A program made the position numbers and the translations under genes. From positions 40,809 to 104,808 of the forward strand of contig NZ_MCWZ01000277.1 in assembly GCF_002877365.1 (NCBI RefSeq): a stretch of DNA of 64,000 nt, written 5' to 3'. The notes below the pieces were generated by a model. That model did no database searches and had not been told where the DNA came from. It was given only the letters and a program-made list of their open reading frames with translations. The first letter of the stretch is position 1; every line of letters begins with the position of its first letter. Positions 17,782 to 27,322 of this stretch are shown here, one piece after another. This DNA is from Vibrio sp. 10N.261.55.A7 (GTDB lineage: Bacteria; Pseudomonadota; Gammaproteobacteria; Enterobacterales; Vibrionaceae).

Positions 17782-18039
17782 ATGGCAGATGTAAACCAAG
17801 AACAAGTGTTTGAACAAGTACAAAGTGCACTTGTAGAGCTTTTTGAAATCGATGAAGCGGATATCACCCCTGACGCTCATCTGTATCAAGATCTTGATTT
17901 AGACAGCATCGACGCGGTTGACCTTGTTGTCCACTTACAAAACGTAACGGGCAAGAAAATCAAACCTGACGAATTCAAAGCCGTGCGTACGGTTAATGAT
18001 GTTGTTGAATCAGTCACTGAGTTATTGAAAGGCAACTAA
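17782..18039 (+). CDS. apeF: Acyl carrier protein ApeF
   Basis: An 85-residue carrier protein; attachment serine 42 in LDLDSIDAVDLVV. It is clearly distinct from ApeE in sequence, so this is an old duplication rather than a recent one. It starts 7 nt after apeE, and its stop overlaps the apeG start (TAATG). Confidence 0.9.
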   Translation: MADVNQEQVFEQVQSALVELFEIDEADITPDAHLYQDLDLDSIDAVDLVVHLQNVTGKKIKPDEFKAVRTVNDVVESVTELLKGN

Positions 18040-18629
18040 TGCAAACATTGCTGACCGCGTTGTCTGCAATTGCACTGCTTGCTTATCCTTTCGCCGTGTA
18101 TTTCGGCATTGACCATTTTGGCATTCAGATAATTGGAGTAATTCTTGTCGCACTTTTTGCGATAAGAATTCTCTCTGCCAGCAGCGCCAAACTTAAAGAG
18201 CTTAAACAATTAGCGGTCATCACCGGCGTAACCGGCGTCACGTTGACTCTTTTGGGTATTCTCTTTAAGCAACAGGGATGGTTAACCTTCTACCCTGTCA
18301 TTATGAACCTTTGCTTGTTTTCCCTCTTTTTCCAAAGTTTAAAACAGCCGCAGACCATTATTGAGCGACTCGCAAGGCTCCAAGAGCCCGACTTACCCCA
18401 TCACGGCGTCGTCTATACACGTAAAGTAACCAAGGTGTGGTGTGTGTTTTTTATCGCTAACGCTTCGATTGCTTTGTACACCTGCTTTCAAAGCATTGAG
18501 GTATGGACACTGTACAATGGGCTGGTGAGTTATCTCCTTATTGGTGCACTCTTTACCATTGAATGGGTCGTTAGAGTATGGGTGCGTCGTAAAAACCTAA
18601 CGGTAGACACGAAATCGCGCAACAACTAA
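18039..18629 (+). CDS. apeG: APE-locus integral membrane protein ApeG
   Basis: A 196-residue membrane protein (COG4648-like) with about five hydrophobic segments: residues 5-25, 28-45, 60-75, 83-100, and two near 140-185. It has no catalytic motif that I recognise. The cytosolic loop LQEPDLPHHGVVYTRKVTKVWC is conserved in homologues from other aryl polyene operons. Function unknown; position between carrier proteins and ligase is constant among ape loci. Confidence 0.75.
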   Translation: MQTLLTALSAIALLAYPFAVYFGIDHFGIQIIGVILVALFAIRILSASSAKLKELKQLAVITGVTGVTLTLLGILFKQQGWLTFYPVIMNLCLFSLFFQSLKQPQTIIERLARLQEPDLPHHGVVYTRKVTKVWCVFFIANASIALYTCFQSIEVWTLYNGLVSYLLIGALFTIEWVVRVWVRRKNLTVDTKSRNN

Positions 18630-18668
18630 AAATTTACTCGGAACTCCCTCCAAAAGGACGCTGGATAC

Positions 18669-20135
18669 ATGTCAAACCACACCGCCACCCAATTCTCTTC
18701 ATTAAGCGAGATCATGAATGCCGCTCGGGCTGATTCACATCCCGTTTCTTTTTCTGAACAAGGCACTTGGACATGGCAACAGTTTAAATCAGACATTGCG
18801 ACTCTCGTTTCTCAGTTGAGAGGAATTCAGCAGCAACACATCGCACTCTGTTCCAATGACACGTACTTATTTGCTATCGGCTTCTTTGCACTGAGTCAGA
18901 CCAACAAAACCATTGTTCTTCCTGGGAATTACCAACCTAACGCCCTTATTGAGTTAGCGAGTCAATATGAACTTCTACTGTGTGATCCAGTAATAGCGGC
19001 TTCAATTAGCGCCGCAGAAAACAAACACAATATTGATGGTTCCGTAGAAATGATGCTATTGGTGTCAAGCTCTAGCGATCAATCCAATCGACTTGACTCC
19101 GATCAACGTGAATCGCACCAACGTGAATCAAGCCAGTGCGAATCGACGCCAACCTTTGAAACACTTGATCTCGATGCCCAGCAAATCATTTTATACACAT
19201 CTGGATCAAGCGGTCAGCCTAAGGCGATTACAAAAACGATGGCTCAACTCAATGCAGAGGTTGCGGTCTTAGAAAGACAATGGGGAAAACACCTGCAAGG
19301 TACCACCATAGAGAGCACTGTGTCACATCAACATATTTATGGGTTGTTGTTCAAGCTTCTCTGGCCACTGTGTGTGGGGCGAGCATTCAACAAGATGACT
19401 TTGGAGTACCCAGAACAACTTCTCACGCACTGTGACAAAGATACTCTGCTTATCTCTAGCCCTGCTTTGCTAAAAAGACTCACTGGCCAAATGCCAGGGG
19501 CTTACCGCATGATCTTTTCATCGGGTGGGCCTTTGCCATTCCAAGCGGCGCAAGAATCGAAACAATGGTTAGGTCAACTCCCAACAGAAGTATTCGGTAG
19601 CACCGAAACGGGGGGAATCGCCTTTCGGCAGCAAGCCAATGACACATCACCTTGGCAGCTCTTTCCAAGCATAGAAGCCGGCTTAAATGCTGAGCACTGC
19701 TTGAAGCTAAAATCTCCTTACATCGACCCTTCTCGCTGGTATCAGACCGCAGATCAAGTAGAGCTATTGGGAGAGGGTTTATTCAACCTCAAAGGAAGAG
19801 CCGATCGCATTGTAAAAATAGAAGAAAAGCGCATCTCACTGGTTGAAGTCGAAAAACGTCTTGAACAATTGCCTTGGATAGAGGAAAGTGCGGTAATCCC
19901 AATGTATGATGACGAACGTTTGACACTCGTCGCCGCCATTGCTCTGACACCGTTAGGTGAAGAGAAAATACGAAATCTCGGAAAAGGGAAGTTTTGGTTA
20001 GCACTTCGCGCTGAGCTGCGTCAATGGCTAGAGCCGATTGCAACGCCTAAACGCTTTCGGGTTGTCAACGAGATTCCATTGAGTAGCCAGGGCAAGCGAC
20101 TCACGACTAATATCGAACAACTATTTGAAAAATAA
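18669..20135 (+). CDS. apeH: AMP-dependent acyl-ACP ligase ApeH
   Basis: A 488-residue adenylate-forming enzyme. The P-loop-like A3 motif is IILYTSGSSGQPKAITKT (about 173-190), then VFGSTETGGIA (A5), YQTADQVELLGEGLFNLKGRADRIVKIEEKRI (A7-A8, shortened here) and the C-terminal lysine region SSQGKRL. In aryl polyene synthesis ApeH is thought to activate 4-hydroxycinnamic acid and load it onto a carrier protein. AAGGA lies 10 nt before the ATG. An in-frame 15-bp tandem triplication (19101-19145, DQRES-HQRES-SQCES) sits in a loop just before A3. Confidence 0.87.
   Translation: MSNHTATQFSSLSEIMNAARADSHPVSFSEQGTWTWQQFKSDIATLVSQLRGIQQQHIALCSNDTYLFAIGFFALSQTNKTIVLPGNYQPNALIELASQYELLLCDPVIAASISAAENKHNIDGSVEMMLLVSSSSDQSNRLDSDQRESHQRESSQCESTPTFETLDLDAQQIILYTSGSSGQPKAITKTMAQLNAEVAVLERQWGKHLQGTTIESTVSHQHIYGLLFKLLWPLCVGRAFNKMTLEYPEQLLTHCDKDTLLISSPALLKRLTGQMPGAYRMIFSSGGPLPFQAAQESKQWLGQLPTEVFGSTETGGIAFRQQANDTSPWQLFPSIEAGLNAEHCLKLKSPYIDPSRWYQTADQVELLGEGLFNLKGRADRIVKIEEKRISLVEVEKRLEQLPWIEESAVIPMYDDERLTLVAAIALTPLGEEKIRNLGKGKFWLALRAELRQWLEPIATPKRFRVVNEIPLSSQGKRLTTNIEQLFEK
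19101..19145 (+). repeat. 15-bp x 3 in-frame tandem repeat in apeH
   Basis: Units start at 19101, 19116 and 19131 and encode DQRES, HQRES and SQCES, in a polar linker before the adenylation core. Confidence 0.7.
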
Positions 20136-20174
20136 ATTTATTCACCAGCAGTAGATGTAGAATCAGAATTCATT

Positions 20175-20543
20175 ATGGTAAAACGAAAACCCACGCTGAT
20201 AGAGTCAGAGATACATTTTCCTTCCGCTCAACTGACGCTAAAAGTTGATGCGGATATCTTGGACTTTTCAGGTCACTTTAAACACTTCCCAATCTTGCCG
20301 GGCGTCACTCAAATTGACTGGGTACTTTTTTATGGTGTCGATTTTCTCAACATTCCGCCAGCGTTCAAAGGCATGGAAGTGATCAAATTCCAAGAGCCTA
20401 TACTGCCAGATTCCATCGTCCGTTTATCGTTAAGCTGGGACGAGGTGAAGCATAAGCTCTCTTTCAAGTACACTTCGATCCGTGATGAAGAAGAAATTAT
20501 TCACTCTTCAGGAAAGATGAAACTTGGAGTGCCTAGTGAGTAG
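20175..20543 (+). CDS. apeI: 3-hydroxyacyl-ACP dehydratase ApeI
   Basis: A 122-residue hot-dog fold protein. The motif GHFKHFPILPGVTQIDW (about 35-51) corresponds to the FabA/FabZ active-site sequence G-H-F-P-x-x-P-x-x-P-G-V, with the catalytic histidine retained. It dehydrates the beta-hydroxyacyl intermediates to give the conjugated double bonds, in partnership with ApeP. Its last codons overlap the apeJ start. Confidence 0.85.
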   Translation: MVKRKPTLIESEIHFPSAQLTLKVDADILDFSGHFKHFPILPGVTQIDWVLFYGVDFLNIPPAFKGMEVIKFQEPILPDSIVRLSLSWDEVKHKLSFKYTSIRDEEEIIHSSGKMKLGVPSE

Positions 20544-22284
20544 CTACTCCGCTTGCTTCTTAATTCCATGCTACAACCATGGCTCAACGGTGACTCAAGT
20601 TGTTGAATCGCTTGCAGCCTTCTCTTTGCCGATCGTTATTGTCGATGATGGTAGCGAAGCCGCGACCAAAGAAGTTCTGTCAACATTAGAGGCCCAAGCG
20701 TCTGTACATTTGGTGACGTTACAAGAGAATCAAGGAAAAGGTGGCGCTGTCATGGCTGGGCTGAGCGCAATCAGCGGCATGGGTCATAGCCACGCGATAC
20801 AAATCGATTCTGATGGCCAACATGACCTAGAAGCCTTGCCGAACTTAATCACCGCTTCACAACAACGCCCTCACCAATTAATTTCTGGTCGTCCAATTTA
20901 TGACGACAGTGTGCCAAAATCGCGCTTGTATGGACGTTACTTGACGCATGTTTGGGTCTGGATTGAAACCCTATCTCTAAGCATAAAAGACAGCATGTGT
21001 GGGTTTCGTGCCTACCCAATAAAAGAGACGATACCGGTACTTTCTAAGTACAACATCGGTACAAGAATGGATTTTGATATCGAAATTCTAGTTCGACTCT
21101 ATTGGGAAGGCGTCGACAGCCACTTTATCGACACGCGAGTAATTTACCCGGAAGGTGGCCTATCTCACTTCGATGCGCTGCATGACAACATTAAAATCAG
21201 CAAAATGCACACCAAGCTCTTCTTTGGCATGTTACCCAGAATACCTAGGTTGATTGGCCGACATTTCAGTGCTCCATCCAATAACAAACCTGCGGAAAGT
21301 AAACCCGATGAACAGGCCCAACAGAAGCATTGGTCAGCCCGTAAAGAGCGCGGTACGGTATTTGGCATAAAGCTGCTTTTGGGTGTCTATAGCTTATTGG
21401 GTAGGAAAGTCTTTAATCTCATTCTTTCTATCGTTATGCGTTACTACCATGTCACAGGCAAGCAAGCGAAACAGGCTTCACAGCAGTATCTAGATACCCT
21501 AACTCGCTTTGCAAAAGAAAGAGCTATATCGCTTCCTGACAACCTCAACAGCTATCAGCACTTGCTCTCATTTGGGCACACCATGCTCGACAAGCTTGCG
21601 GCGTGGAAAGGCGATTTCTCAGTCGAGAATCTGACCATACATGGCCAGGAACACTTTGAAGAAATCACGAAGCAGAACCAAGGTGTCGTTTTACTCGGTT
21701 CACACCTTGGCAATATTGAATTGTGCAGGGCACTCAGTCGACGTCATTCACATGTTAAAATCAACGCGTTAGTCTTTACCGAGCACGCTGAACGATTTAA
21801 CAGTGTCATGAAAGCCATTAATCCCAACTCTGAACTAAACCTGATCCAAGTCAGTCACATGGGGCCAGATACCGCTATCCTCTTACAGCAAAAGATAGAG
21901 CAAGGCGAGTGGATCGTTATCGTGGGTGATAGAACCTCAACCAGTAAAGAGAGCCGTTCAGTGTGGGCGGATTTTCTCGGCAAATCCGCGCCATTTCCAC
22001 AAGGACCCTTTTTACTGGCTTCCATCCTGAAGGCTCCGGTATACCTTCTTTTTGGATTGCGTGACGATAGCCGAAAAGAACCACATTTTAACGTCTACTT
22101 TGAGCATTTTAGTGACAAAATAGACTTCCCAAGAAAAGAGCGACAAATCGCAATTCAGCGTACGGTTCAACAGTACGCGCAGCGACTTGAACATTACACC
22201 TTAAAAGCACCTTTGCAGTGGTATAACTTTTTTAATTTTTGGACTTTAAGTAAGCAACAAGAAGACGGAAAACATGAAAAATAG
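20536..22284 (+). CDS. apeJ: Glycosyltransferase-acyltransferase fusion ApeJ
   Basis: About 582 residues in two domains. The N-terminal GT2 domain (about 5-235) has CFLIPCYNHGSTV, VIVDDGS, IQIDSDGQHD (DxD) and SMCGFRAYP. The C-terminal LPLAT domain (about 290-575) has LLGSHLGNIELCR, the H-x4-E/N-type box, and IVIVGDRTS. The fusion probably adds a sugar and a fatty acyl group to make the membrane-anchored polyene lipid. The start is GTG 20536, with GGAG 8 nt upstream, overlapping the end of apeI. The TTG 20524 alternative would remove that spacing. The two-domain layout is usual for ape loci. Confidence 0.85.
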   Translation: MSSYSACFLIPCYNHGSTVTQVVESLAAFSLPIVIVDDGSEAATKEVLSTLEAQASVHLVTLQENQGKGGAVMAGLSAISGMGHSHAIQIDSDGQHDLEALPNLITASQQRPHQLISGRPIYDDSVPKSRLYGRYLTHVWVWIETLSLSIKDSMCGFRAYPIKETIPVLSKYNIGTRMDFDIEILVRLYWEGVDSHFIDTRVIYPEGGLSHFDALHDNIKISKMHTKLFFGMLPRIPRLIGRHFSAPSNNKPAESKPDEQAQQKHWSARKERGTVFGIKLLLGVYSLLGRKVFNLILSIVMRYYHVTGKQAKQASQQYLDTLTRFAKERAISLPDNLNSYQHLLSFGHTMLDKLAAWKGDFSVENLTIHGQEHFEEITKQNQGVVLLGSHLGNIELCRALSRRHSHVKINALVFTEHAERFNSVMKAINPNSELNLIQVSHMGPDTAILLQQKIEQGEWIVIVGDRTSTSKESRSVWADFLGKSAPFPQGPFLLASILKAPVYLLFGLRDDSRKEPHFNVYFEHFSDKIDFPRKERQIAIQRTVQQYAQRLEHYTLKAPLQWYNFFNFWTLSKQQEDGKHEK

Positions 22285-23806
22285 TATAGAATTTGGCTCG
22301 GATCGCCTTACGATCGAAGATGTTGTTGCTATCGCTCAAGGTGCTAATGCAAGCATCAATCAATCTCCTGAATTTAATGAAAAAATTGACCGAGGCGTTG
22401 CATTCCTCGAACGCTTACTGAAAGATGAAGGCGTCATCTACGGCGTTACGACCGGTTATGGCGACTCCTGTACCGTTGCTATTCCGCCTGAACTAGTGGA
22501 TGAGTTGCCACTACACCTCACTCGATTTCACGGTTGCGGCCTTGGCGAGGTGCTCACTCATGAACAATCAAGAGCAGTACTGGCGACGCGATTATGCTCA
22601 CTGTCTCAAGGCGTGTCAGGCGTCACTCATGATCTTCTTAATCAGATCATTACGCTGATCAATCACGATATCTCACCACGTATTCCGCAAGAGGGCTCCG
22701 TCGGTGCTAGTGGTGACCTCACTCCGCTTTCTTACCTTGCCGCCGTGTTGATTGGCGAACGTGATGTCTACTACAAAGGCGAGTTGCGCCCAACCCAAGA
22801 CGTTTTCTCTGAACTCAATATCGAACCGATTAAACTGAAACCCAAAGAAGGCTTAGCGTTAATGAACGGCACGTCGGTAATGACAGCGTTAGCGTGTTTG
22901 GCGTATCAACGTGCCGAATACCTCACTCAGCTTTGTACAAAAATTACGGCGATGGTGTCGGTTGGTATTCACGGGAACGACTTCCATTTCGATGAAGGAT
23001 TGTTCGCGGTCAAGCCCCACCCTGGCCAACAACAAATTGCCGCTTGGTTAAGAGATGATCTAAAAGCGGAGCGAACACCACGCAATAGTGATCGCTTGCA
23101 AGACCGATACTCACTACGTTGTGCTCCTCATGTTATTGGCGTGGTGCAAGACTCTCTGCCTTGGCTTCGTCAAATGATTGAGAATGAACTCAACAGCGCC
23201 AATGACAACCCGATCATCGATGGTGACAATGAACGCGTTCTTCACGGCGGGCATTTCTATGGCGGCCATATTGCCATGGCGATGGATACGTTAAAAACGG
23301 GTGTCGCCAATCTTGCAGACCTACTTGATCGTCAAATGGCTCAGCTCATGGATTACAAGTTCAACAATGGCTTACCATTCAACCTAACAGGCGCAGAAGG
23401 CGATAGAAAACCGATTAACCATGGCTTCAAAGCGGTCCAAATTGGCATTTCAGCGTGGACTGCGGAAGCACTCAAGCACACCATGCCCGCGAGCGTATTC
23501 TCACGCTCAACAGAGTGTCATAATCAAGACAAAGTCAGCATGGGCACCATCGCTGCTCGTGACTGTTTGCGAGTACTTGAACTGACCGAACAAGTCGCGG
23601 CCGCATCCCTACTGGCTGGTACTCAAGCCATCGAGATCCGCAAACGCCACAATGAGTTAGATGAACAACACATGAGCGATAATCTAAAAATGATTCGTGA
23701 CGCCGTACTCGGTGAGTTTGAATTTGTTGCTGAAGACCGCCCATTAGAAAAAGATCTACGACACTTTATTGATCGCATTCAACAGCGCCACTGGTCTCTA
23801 TACTAG
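22274..23806 (+). CDS. Aromatic amino acid ammonia-lyase (MIO family), probable TAL
   Basis: A 510-residue member of the histidine/phenylalanine/tyrosine ammonia-lyase family. The MIO cofactor forms from A145-S146-G147 in GSVGASGDLTPLSY. YGVTTGYGDS carries the lid tyrosine, and NSANDNPIIDG and QDKVSMGTIAARDC are further family blocks. The substrate-selectivity pair reads F-H in LTRFHGCGLGE, whereas canonical histidases have S-H at this position. With ApeH and the carrier proteins alongside, conversion of tyrosine to 4-coumarate as aryl starter is the best inference. A histidase is unlikely because no hut genes are near. It overlaps apeJ by 11 nt. Confidence 0.85.
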   Translation: MKNSIEFGSDRLTIEDVVAIAQGANASINQSPEFNEKIDRGVAFLERLLKDEGVIYGVTTGYGDSCTVAIPPELVDELPLHLTRFHGCGLGEVLTHEQSRAVLATRLCSLSQGVSGVTHDLLNQIITLINHDISPRIPQEGSVGASGDLTPLSYLAAVLIGERDVYYKGELRPTQDVFSELNIEPIKLKPKEGLALMNGTSVMTALACLAYQRAEYLTQLCTKITAMVSVGIHGNDFHFDEGLFAVKPHPGQQQIAAWLRDDLKAERTPRNSDRLQDRYSLRCAPHVIGVVQDSLPWLRQMIENELNSANDNPIIDGDNERVLHGGHFYGGHIAMAMDTLKTGVANLADLLDRQMAQLMDYKFNNGLPFNLTGAEGDRKPINHGFKAVQIGISAWTAEALKHTMPASVFSRSTECHNQDKVSMGTIAARDCLRVLELTEQVAAASLLAGTQAIEIRKRHNELDEQHMSDNLKMIRDAVLGEFEFVAEDRPLEKDLRHFIDRIQQRHWSLY

Positions 23807-23814
23807 GAGTGAAC

Positions 23815-24255
23815 ATGAGTGAGATTCTGCACCCATTAGAGTCAGAGGTGACTTTGGTTACCTCGTTTCAAGATGCCGATCCTATGGGAGTTATCTACCA
23901 CGGCAACTTCTTTCGATTTTTTGAAGAAGCACGTCGCGTCTTGATGGACAAGATCGAGTATGGCTATCATGCGATGAGTGATTCAGGCTATATGTGGCCA
24001 ATCATAGATACACGGGTAAAGTACGTCAAAGCGATTCCGTTTAATCATAAGATTCGTGTCACCGCCAAACTGGTGGAATGGGAAAATCGACTTCGTGTTG
24101 ATTATGTTATCTATGATGCCGACACGGATGTACGTATGTGTAAAGCGCACACCACGCAAGTCGCTGTCGACATGAAAAGTGAAGAAATGTGTTTCGTCTC
24201 GCCTACCGTATTTACGGACAAAGTAGAAACATGGCATCAACAGGGAACGCTCTAA
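23815..24255 (+). CDS. apeK: Acyl-ACP/CoA thioesterase ApeK
   Basis: A 146-residue hot-dog thioesterase of the 4-hydroxybenzoyl-CoA thioesterase (YbgC) group. The motif FQDADPMGVIYHGNFFRFFEEAR contains the D-x-x-G-x-x-Y/H catalytic pattern; it is given here in part as DADPMGVIYHGN. The start is ATG 23815, with AGGAG 5 nt upstream; GTG 23809 is inside the ribosome site. Possibly releases or edits acyl chains in the pathway. The stop TAA is immediately followed by the apeL ATG. Confidence 0.85.
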   Translation: MSEILHPLESEVTLVTSFQDADPMGVIYHGNFFRFFEEARRVLMDKIEYGYHAMSDSGYMWPIIDTRVKYVKAIPFNHKIRVTAKLVEWENRLRVDYVIYDADTDVRMCKAHTTQVAVDMKSEEMCFVSPTVFTDKVETWHQQGTL

Positions 24256-24888
24256 ATGAAGAGATTATCTTGCCTCAGTAGATGGATCCCCATCCTAATA
24301 ATCAGCCTATTTACATCGCCATGGGTAAGCGCAGGTATCAATAACCTTAGCGATCTTGAGACGCAGCTTTCTCAATACCAGATTATCCGAGGCGATTTTA
24401 CTCAAAGCCGACACCTTGAGATGTTTAAGCAGCCGCTCGAATCTAAGGGTCAATTTGTTCTCGATAAGGAAAATGGGCTACTTTGGCAGCAGTCGGCTCC
24501 CTTTCCTGTGAACCTCGTTCTTACCGAAAACAAGCTTCGTCAAACCTTCGCTGACCAAGCGCCACAGGTTATCAAAGCAAATGAAAACCCGATGGCCTTT
24601 TATTTTAGCCAAGTTTTTCTCTCGGTCTTTCATGGCGATAGCGATAAGCTAAAACAGCAATTTGATCTTGAATTCAACTCTGGTTCTTCGCAATGGACGC
24701 TTGTTCTGACACCAAAACAAGCACCGCTCAATGCGGTATTTCAACAAATAACACTGCAAGGTAATGATTACATCGATGGGCTGACTCTCACTGAGCTAAG
24801 AGGCGATAAAACCGAGATACAGTTTTCTAACCAAACGCATCGACCAGACACATTGACTGATGACGAACAAGCACAGTTTGAATTCTGA
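24256..24888 (+). CDS. apeL: LolA-like periplasmic carrier ApeL
   Basis: A 210-residue protein with a signal peptide (about 1-26, ending WVSA) and a LolA-like half-barrel: LSQYQIIRGDFTQSRHLEMF, KGQFVLDKENGLLWQQ, and LTLTELRGDKTEIQFSN near the C-terminus. LolA proteins shield lipid moieties during passage across the periplasm. In ape loci this member is assumed to carry the aryl polyene lipid between the MMPL exporter and the outer membrane. It overlaps or abuts apeM. Confidence 0.85.
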   Translation: MKRLSCLSRWIPILIISLFTSPWVSAGINNLSDLETQLSQYQIIRGDFTQSRHLEMFKQPLESKGQFVLDKENGLLWQQSAPFPVNLVLTENKLRQTFADQAPQVIKANENPMAFYFSQVFLSVFHGDSDKLKQQFDLEFNSGSSQWTLVLTPKQAPLNAVFQQITLQGNDYIDGLTLTELRGDKTEIQFSNQTHRPDTLTDDEQAQFEF

Positions 24889-27322
24889 ACACACAGCGAT
24901 GAATAGTCCGATTCCCAAACAGCAAATAAGATTGGCGTCTCTTTGGGCGGTTTTGGTTTTTCTGTGCATTGGGTTATTAGTCAAGCAGTGGGGGATCAGC
25001 AGCACTGCTCCAATCGAAACCAATATCTTAAAGTTGCTCCCGACTGACGAACAGAATCCATTGGCTGAACAAGCCTATTCAAAGATTGCAGACAACATGA
25101 GCAATCAAGTCGTATTCGTTCTATCGAATCAAGCACTTCCAAGCAAGCAATCGGATAAGACAGGCCAATCCACAAACAAAGATGCCCTCTTTGGCGCTGC
25201 CGAACAGTTTGAGCGCCAGCTACGTCAGAGCAACGCCTTTAAATCGGTGACCGCTAAGGTTGATGCGTCAACGCAGCAGCAGTGGGCTGAGTACTATTAT
25301 CAGCATCGATTCAATCAGCTCACCGACGAGCAGAAGTTACGCCTTGAGAACCACCCTGAGCAGCAAGTTCAGTCTGTTGTGCAAGCGATATACAATCCCT
25401 TTTCTGGCGTCACGGGGCAAGAGCTTTCAAGTGACCCTTTCTTGCTGTTTAGAGAGTACTTACAGCATGTCTCTGCGTCTTCATCGCGGTTTGCCTTAGA
25501 CAACAATTACCTCGTCACTGATTATCAAGGCTCGCCTCAGCTGCTGATTACCGCAGAGCTTAATGACTCGCCATACAGCGACAAGGCCCAACAAATCGTT
25601 CCACAACTAAAACAATGGCAGCAAGAATTACAGCAGCAATATCAGGTCAACATCAACCATACTGGCGTGCTCTTCTATGCCGATTTCGGTACCCGAAGTG
25701 CCAAATCAGAAATAAGCACGATTGGTGTGTTCTCTTTACTTGGCGTCGTGTTACTGATTACTTTGGTTTTTCGCAGTACCGCCCCGCTGCTACTCGCCTT
25801 ACTTTCAATATCCGTTGGACTGTTGGTCGCGCTTGCTATCACCACCTTGATATTTGGGCAGATACATCTCTTTAGTTTGGTGTTTGGTGCTAGCCTCATC
25901 GGTGTATCAATAGATTATGCATTCCACTACTTAACCGATCGGCTCGCAGCAGGAAGAAACTGGAACAGTATTCAGGCGCTCAAGCACCTGTTCATGGTGA
26001 TTACATTCGGTTTATTGACCAGTCTTATTGGCTATCTAGGTTTGCTCATTGCGCCATTTCCTGGGTTACAGCAACTCGCACTGTTTTCTGCGATAGGCTT
26101 AACGGCTGCCTATGCCACCGTGATCGCTTGGTATCCTATTCTTGCTCGTTCACCAAGCAATGAGCGTCCGTTACCCGGTCGTCAGTTTTGGTCAAAATGG
26201 CTAGGCCTGTGGGATAAGCCCTCTTTTCTCTTTGGGCTGCCAATAACGATCGTTGTCATCAGCGGGCTTGCCATGACGCAGGTGGAATACAACGACGACA
26301 TCCACCAACTGCAAGCAATGCCCGCCGATCTTAAACAGCAAGAAGACGAGATTGCTCGTGTCACGGGTATTGAGAGTTCTCAGCAGATGCTGCTATTGAG
26401 CGCAGACAATGATGAAAGCTTGCTTATCGAACTTGAAAGGTTAGACAACACACTCAGCAGCTGGCAGGAGCAAGGCTTAATAAGCAGCTATCAGGGTTTG
26501 AACCAGTATGTGAGCTCACAGCAAAAGCAGCGCGAAAACTTTACCCTGATTCAATCTCTATACAGAGGTCAAGGGCAGGCATTAGCTAGCAACCTACAGC
26601 TTGAAAACGCGCCTGTGTTAAGCCAATCATTCAAGCCCTATTCTTTATCAGAATACTTAGAACACCCTGTCTCAGCGCCCACACGATTCTTGTACCTAGA
26701 TAAAATAGATCAAGGACAAGACGATGGGCGCAGCCATCAACAGGTGCGTACCAATCAACACGTGCATTTAGATCAACAAGTGCATAGCCTCGTTTTACTG
26801 AAAGGCGTCAGTGAGTCTTTAGATCTCGCTCTCTTCGCATCGAATCATGAGCAGTTAATCTATCTAAACAAGGTAGAGCAAATATCCACCTTGTTTGCAT
26901 CCTATCGAGTAAAGATCATGGAGCTTTTAGGCATCGCAATACTGCTCATCACATCGCTACTCAGCCTGCGATACGGGGCAAAGCAAAGTATCAAAATACT
27001 CATTCCCTCTTTGATCGCATGTGTTGCTGGGCTTGCAGTCACCGTCATTTTCGGTTCTACCCTGAATCTGTTTAACTTACTGGCCTTAATACTCATTATT
27101 GGTATCGGTATCGATTACACGCTGTTTTTCTCGGAGCACAATCAGAGCCACAGTACATTGCTGGCCATCACCCTTTCCGCGCTCACAACGTTACTCTCGT
27201 TTGGTTTATTGGCGCTAAGCAATACGCACGCCATTCATAGCTTTGGCATCACCGTTCTTGCGGGTATATTCGTCGCCTGGCTGCTCGCCCCAATCGCAAT
27301 AAAATTGGAGAACAAAACATGA
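24860..27322 (+). CDS. apeM: MMPL/RND-type exporter ApeM
   Basis: An 820-residue inner-membrane protein with about twelve helices. A first helix is followed by a periplasmic domain (about 40-270), then five helices (ISTIGVFSLLGVVLLITL onwards) with the SIDYAFHYLTDR element. A second periplasmic domain and the last six helices follow, with the repeat element GIGIDYTLFFSEH. Such GxxxDY motifs mark the proton path of MMPL/HpnN-type lipid exporters. The start is uncertain: ATG 24860 overlaps apeL by 29 nt, and ATG 24902 would also work. A polar loop contains an 18-bp in-frame triplication (26735-26788). Confidence 0.85.
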   Translation: MTNKHSLNSEHTAMNSPIPKQQIRLASLWAVLVFLCIGLLVKQWGISSTAPIETNILKLLPTDEQNPLAEQAYSKIADNMSNQVVFVLSNQALPSKQSDKTGQSTNKDALFGAAEQFERQLRQSNAFKSVTAKVDASTQQQWAEYYYQHRFNQLTDEQKLRLENHPEQQVQSVVQAIYNPFSGVTGQELSSDPFLLFREYLQHVSASSSRFALDNNYLVTDYQGSPQLLITAELNDSPYSDKAQQIVPQLKQWQQELQQQYQVNINHTGVLFYADFGTRSAKSEISTIGVFSLLGVVLLITLVFRSTAPLLLALLSISVGLLVALAITTLIFGQIHLFSLVFGASLIGVSIDYAFHYLTDRLAAGRNWNSIQALKHLFMVITFGLLTSLIGYLGLLIAPFPGLQQLALFSAIGLTAAYATVIAWYPILARSPSNERPLPGRQFWSKWLGLWDKPSFLFGLPITIVVISGLAMTQVEYNDDIHQLQAMPADLKQQEDEIARVTGIESSQQMLLLSADNDESLLIELERLDNTLSSWQEQGLISSYQGLNQYVSSQQKQRENFTLIQSLYRGQGQALASNLQLENAPVLSQSFKPYSLSEYLEHPVSAPTRFLYLDKIDQGQDDGRSHQQVRTNQHVHLDQQVHSLVLLKGVSESLDLALFASNHEQLIYLNKVEQISTLFASYRVKIMELLGIAILLITSLLSLRYGAKQSIKILIPSLIACVAGLAVTVIFGSTLNLFNLLALILIIGIGIDYTLFFSEHNQSHSTLLAITLSALTTLLSFGLLALSNTHAIHSFGITVLAGIFVAWLLAPIAIKLENKT
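26735..26788 (+). repeat. 18-bp x 3 in-frame tandem repeat in apeM
   Basis: Units at 26735, 26753 and 26771 share ATCAACA-x-GTGC and encode HQQVRT, NQHVHL and DQQVHS in the second periplasmic domain. Confidence 0.7.

Noticed and set aside
22274..23806. Histidine utilisation gene hutH
   Set aside because: The family matches, but the selectivity pair is F-H, no other hut gene is present, and the gene overlaps apeJ inside a pigment operon.
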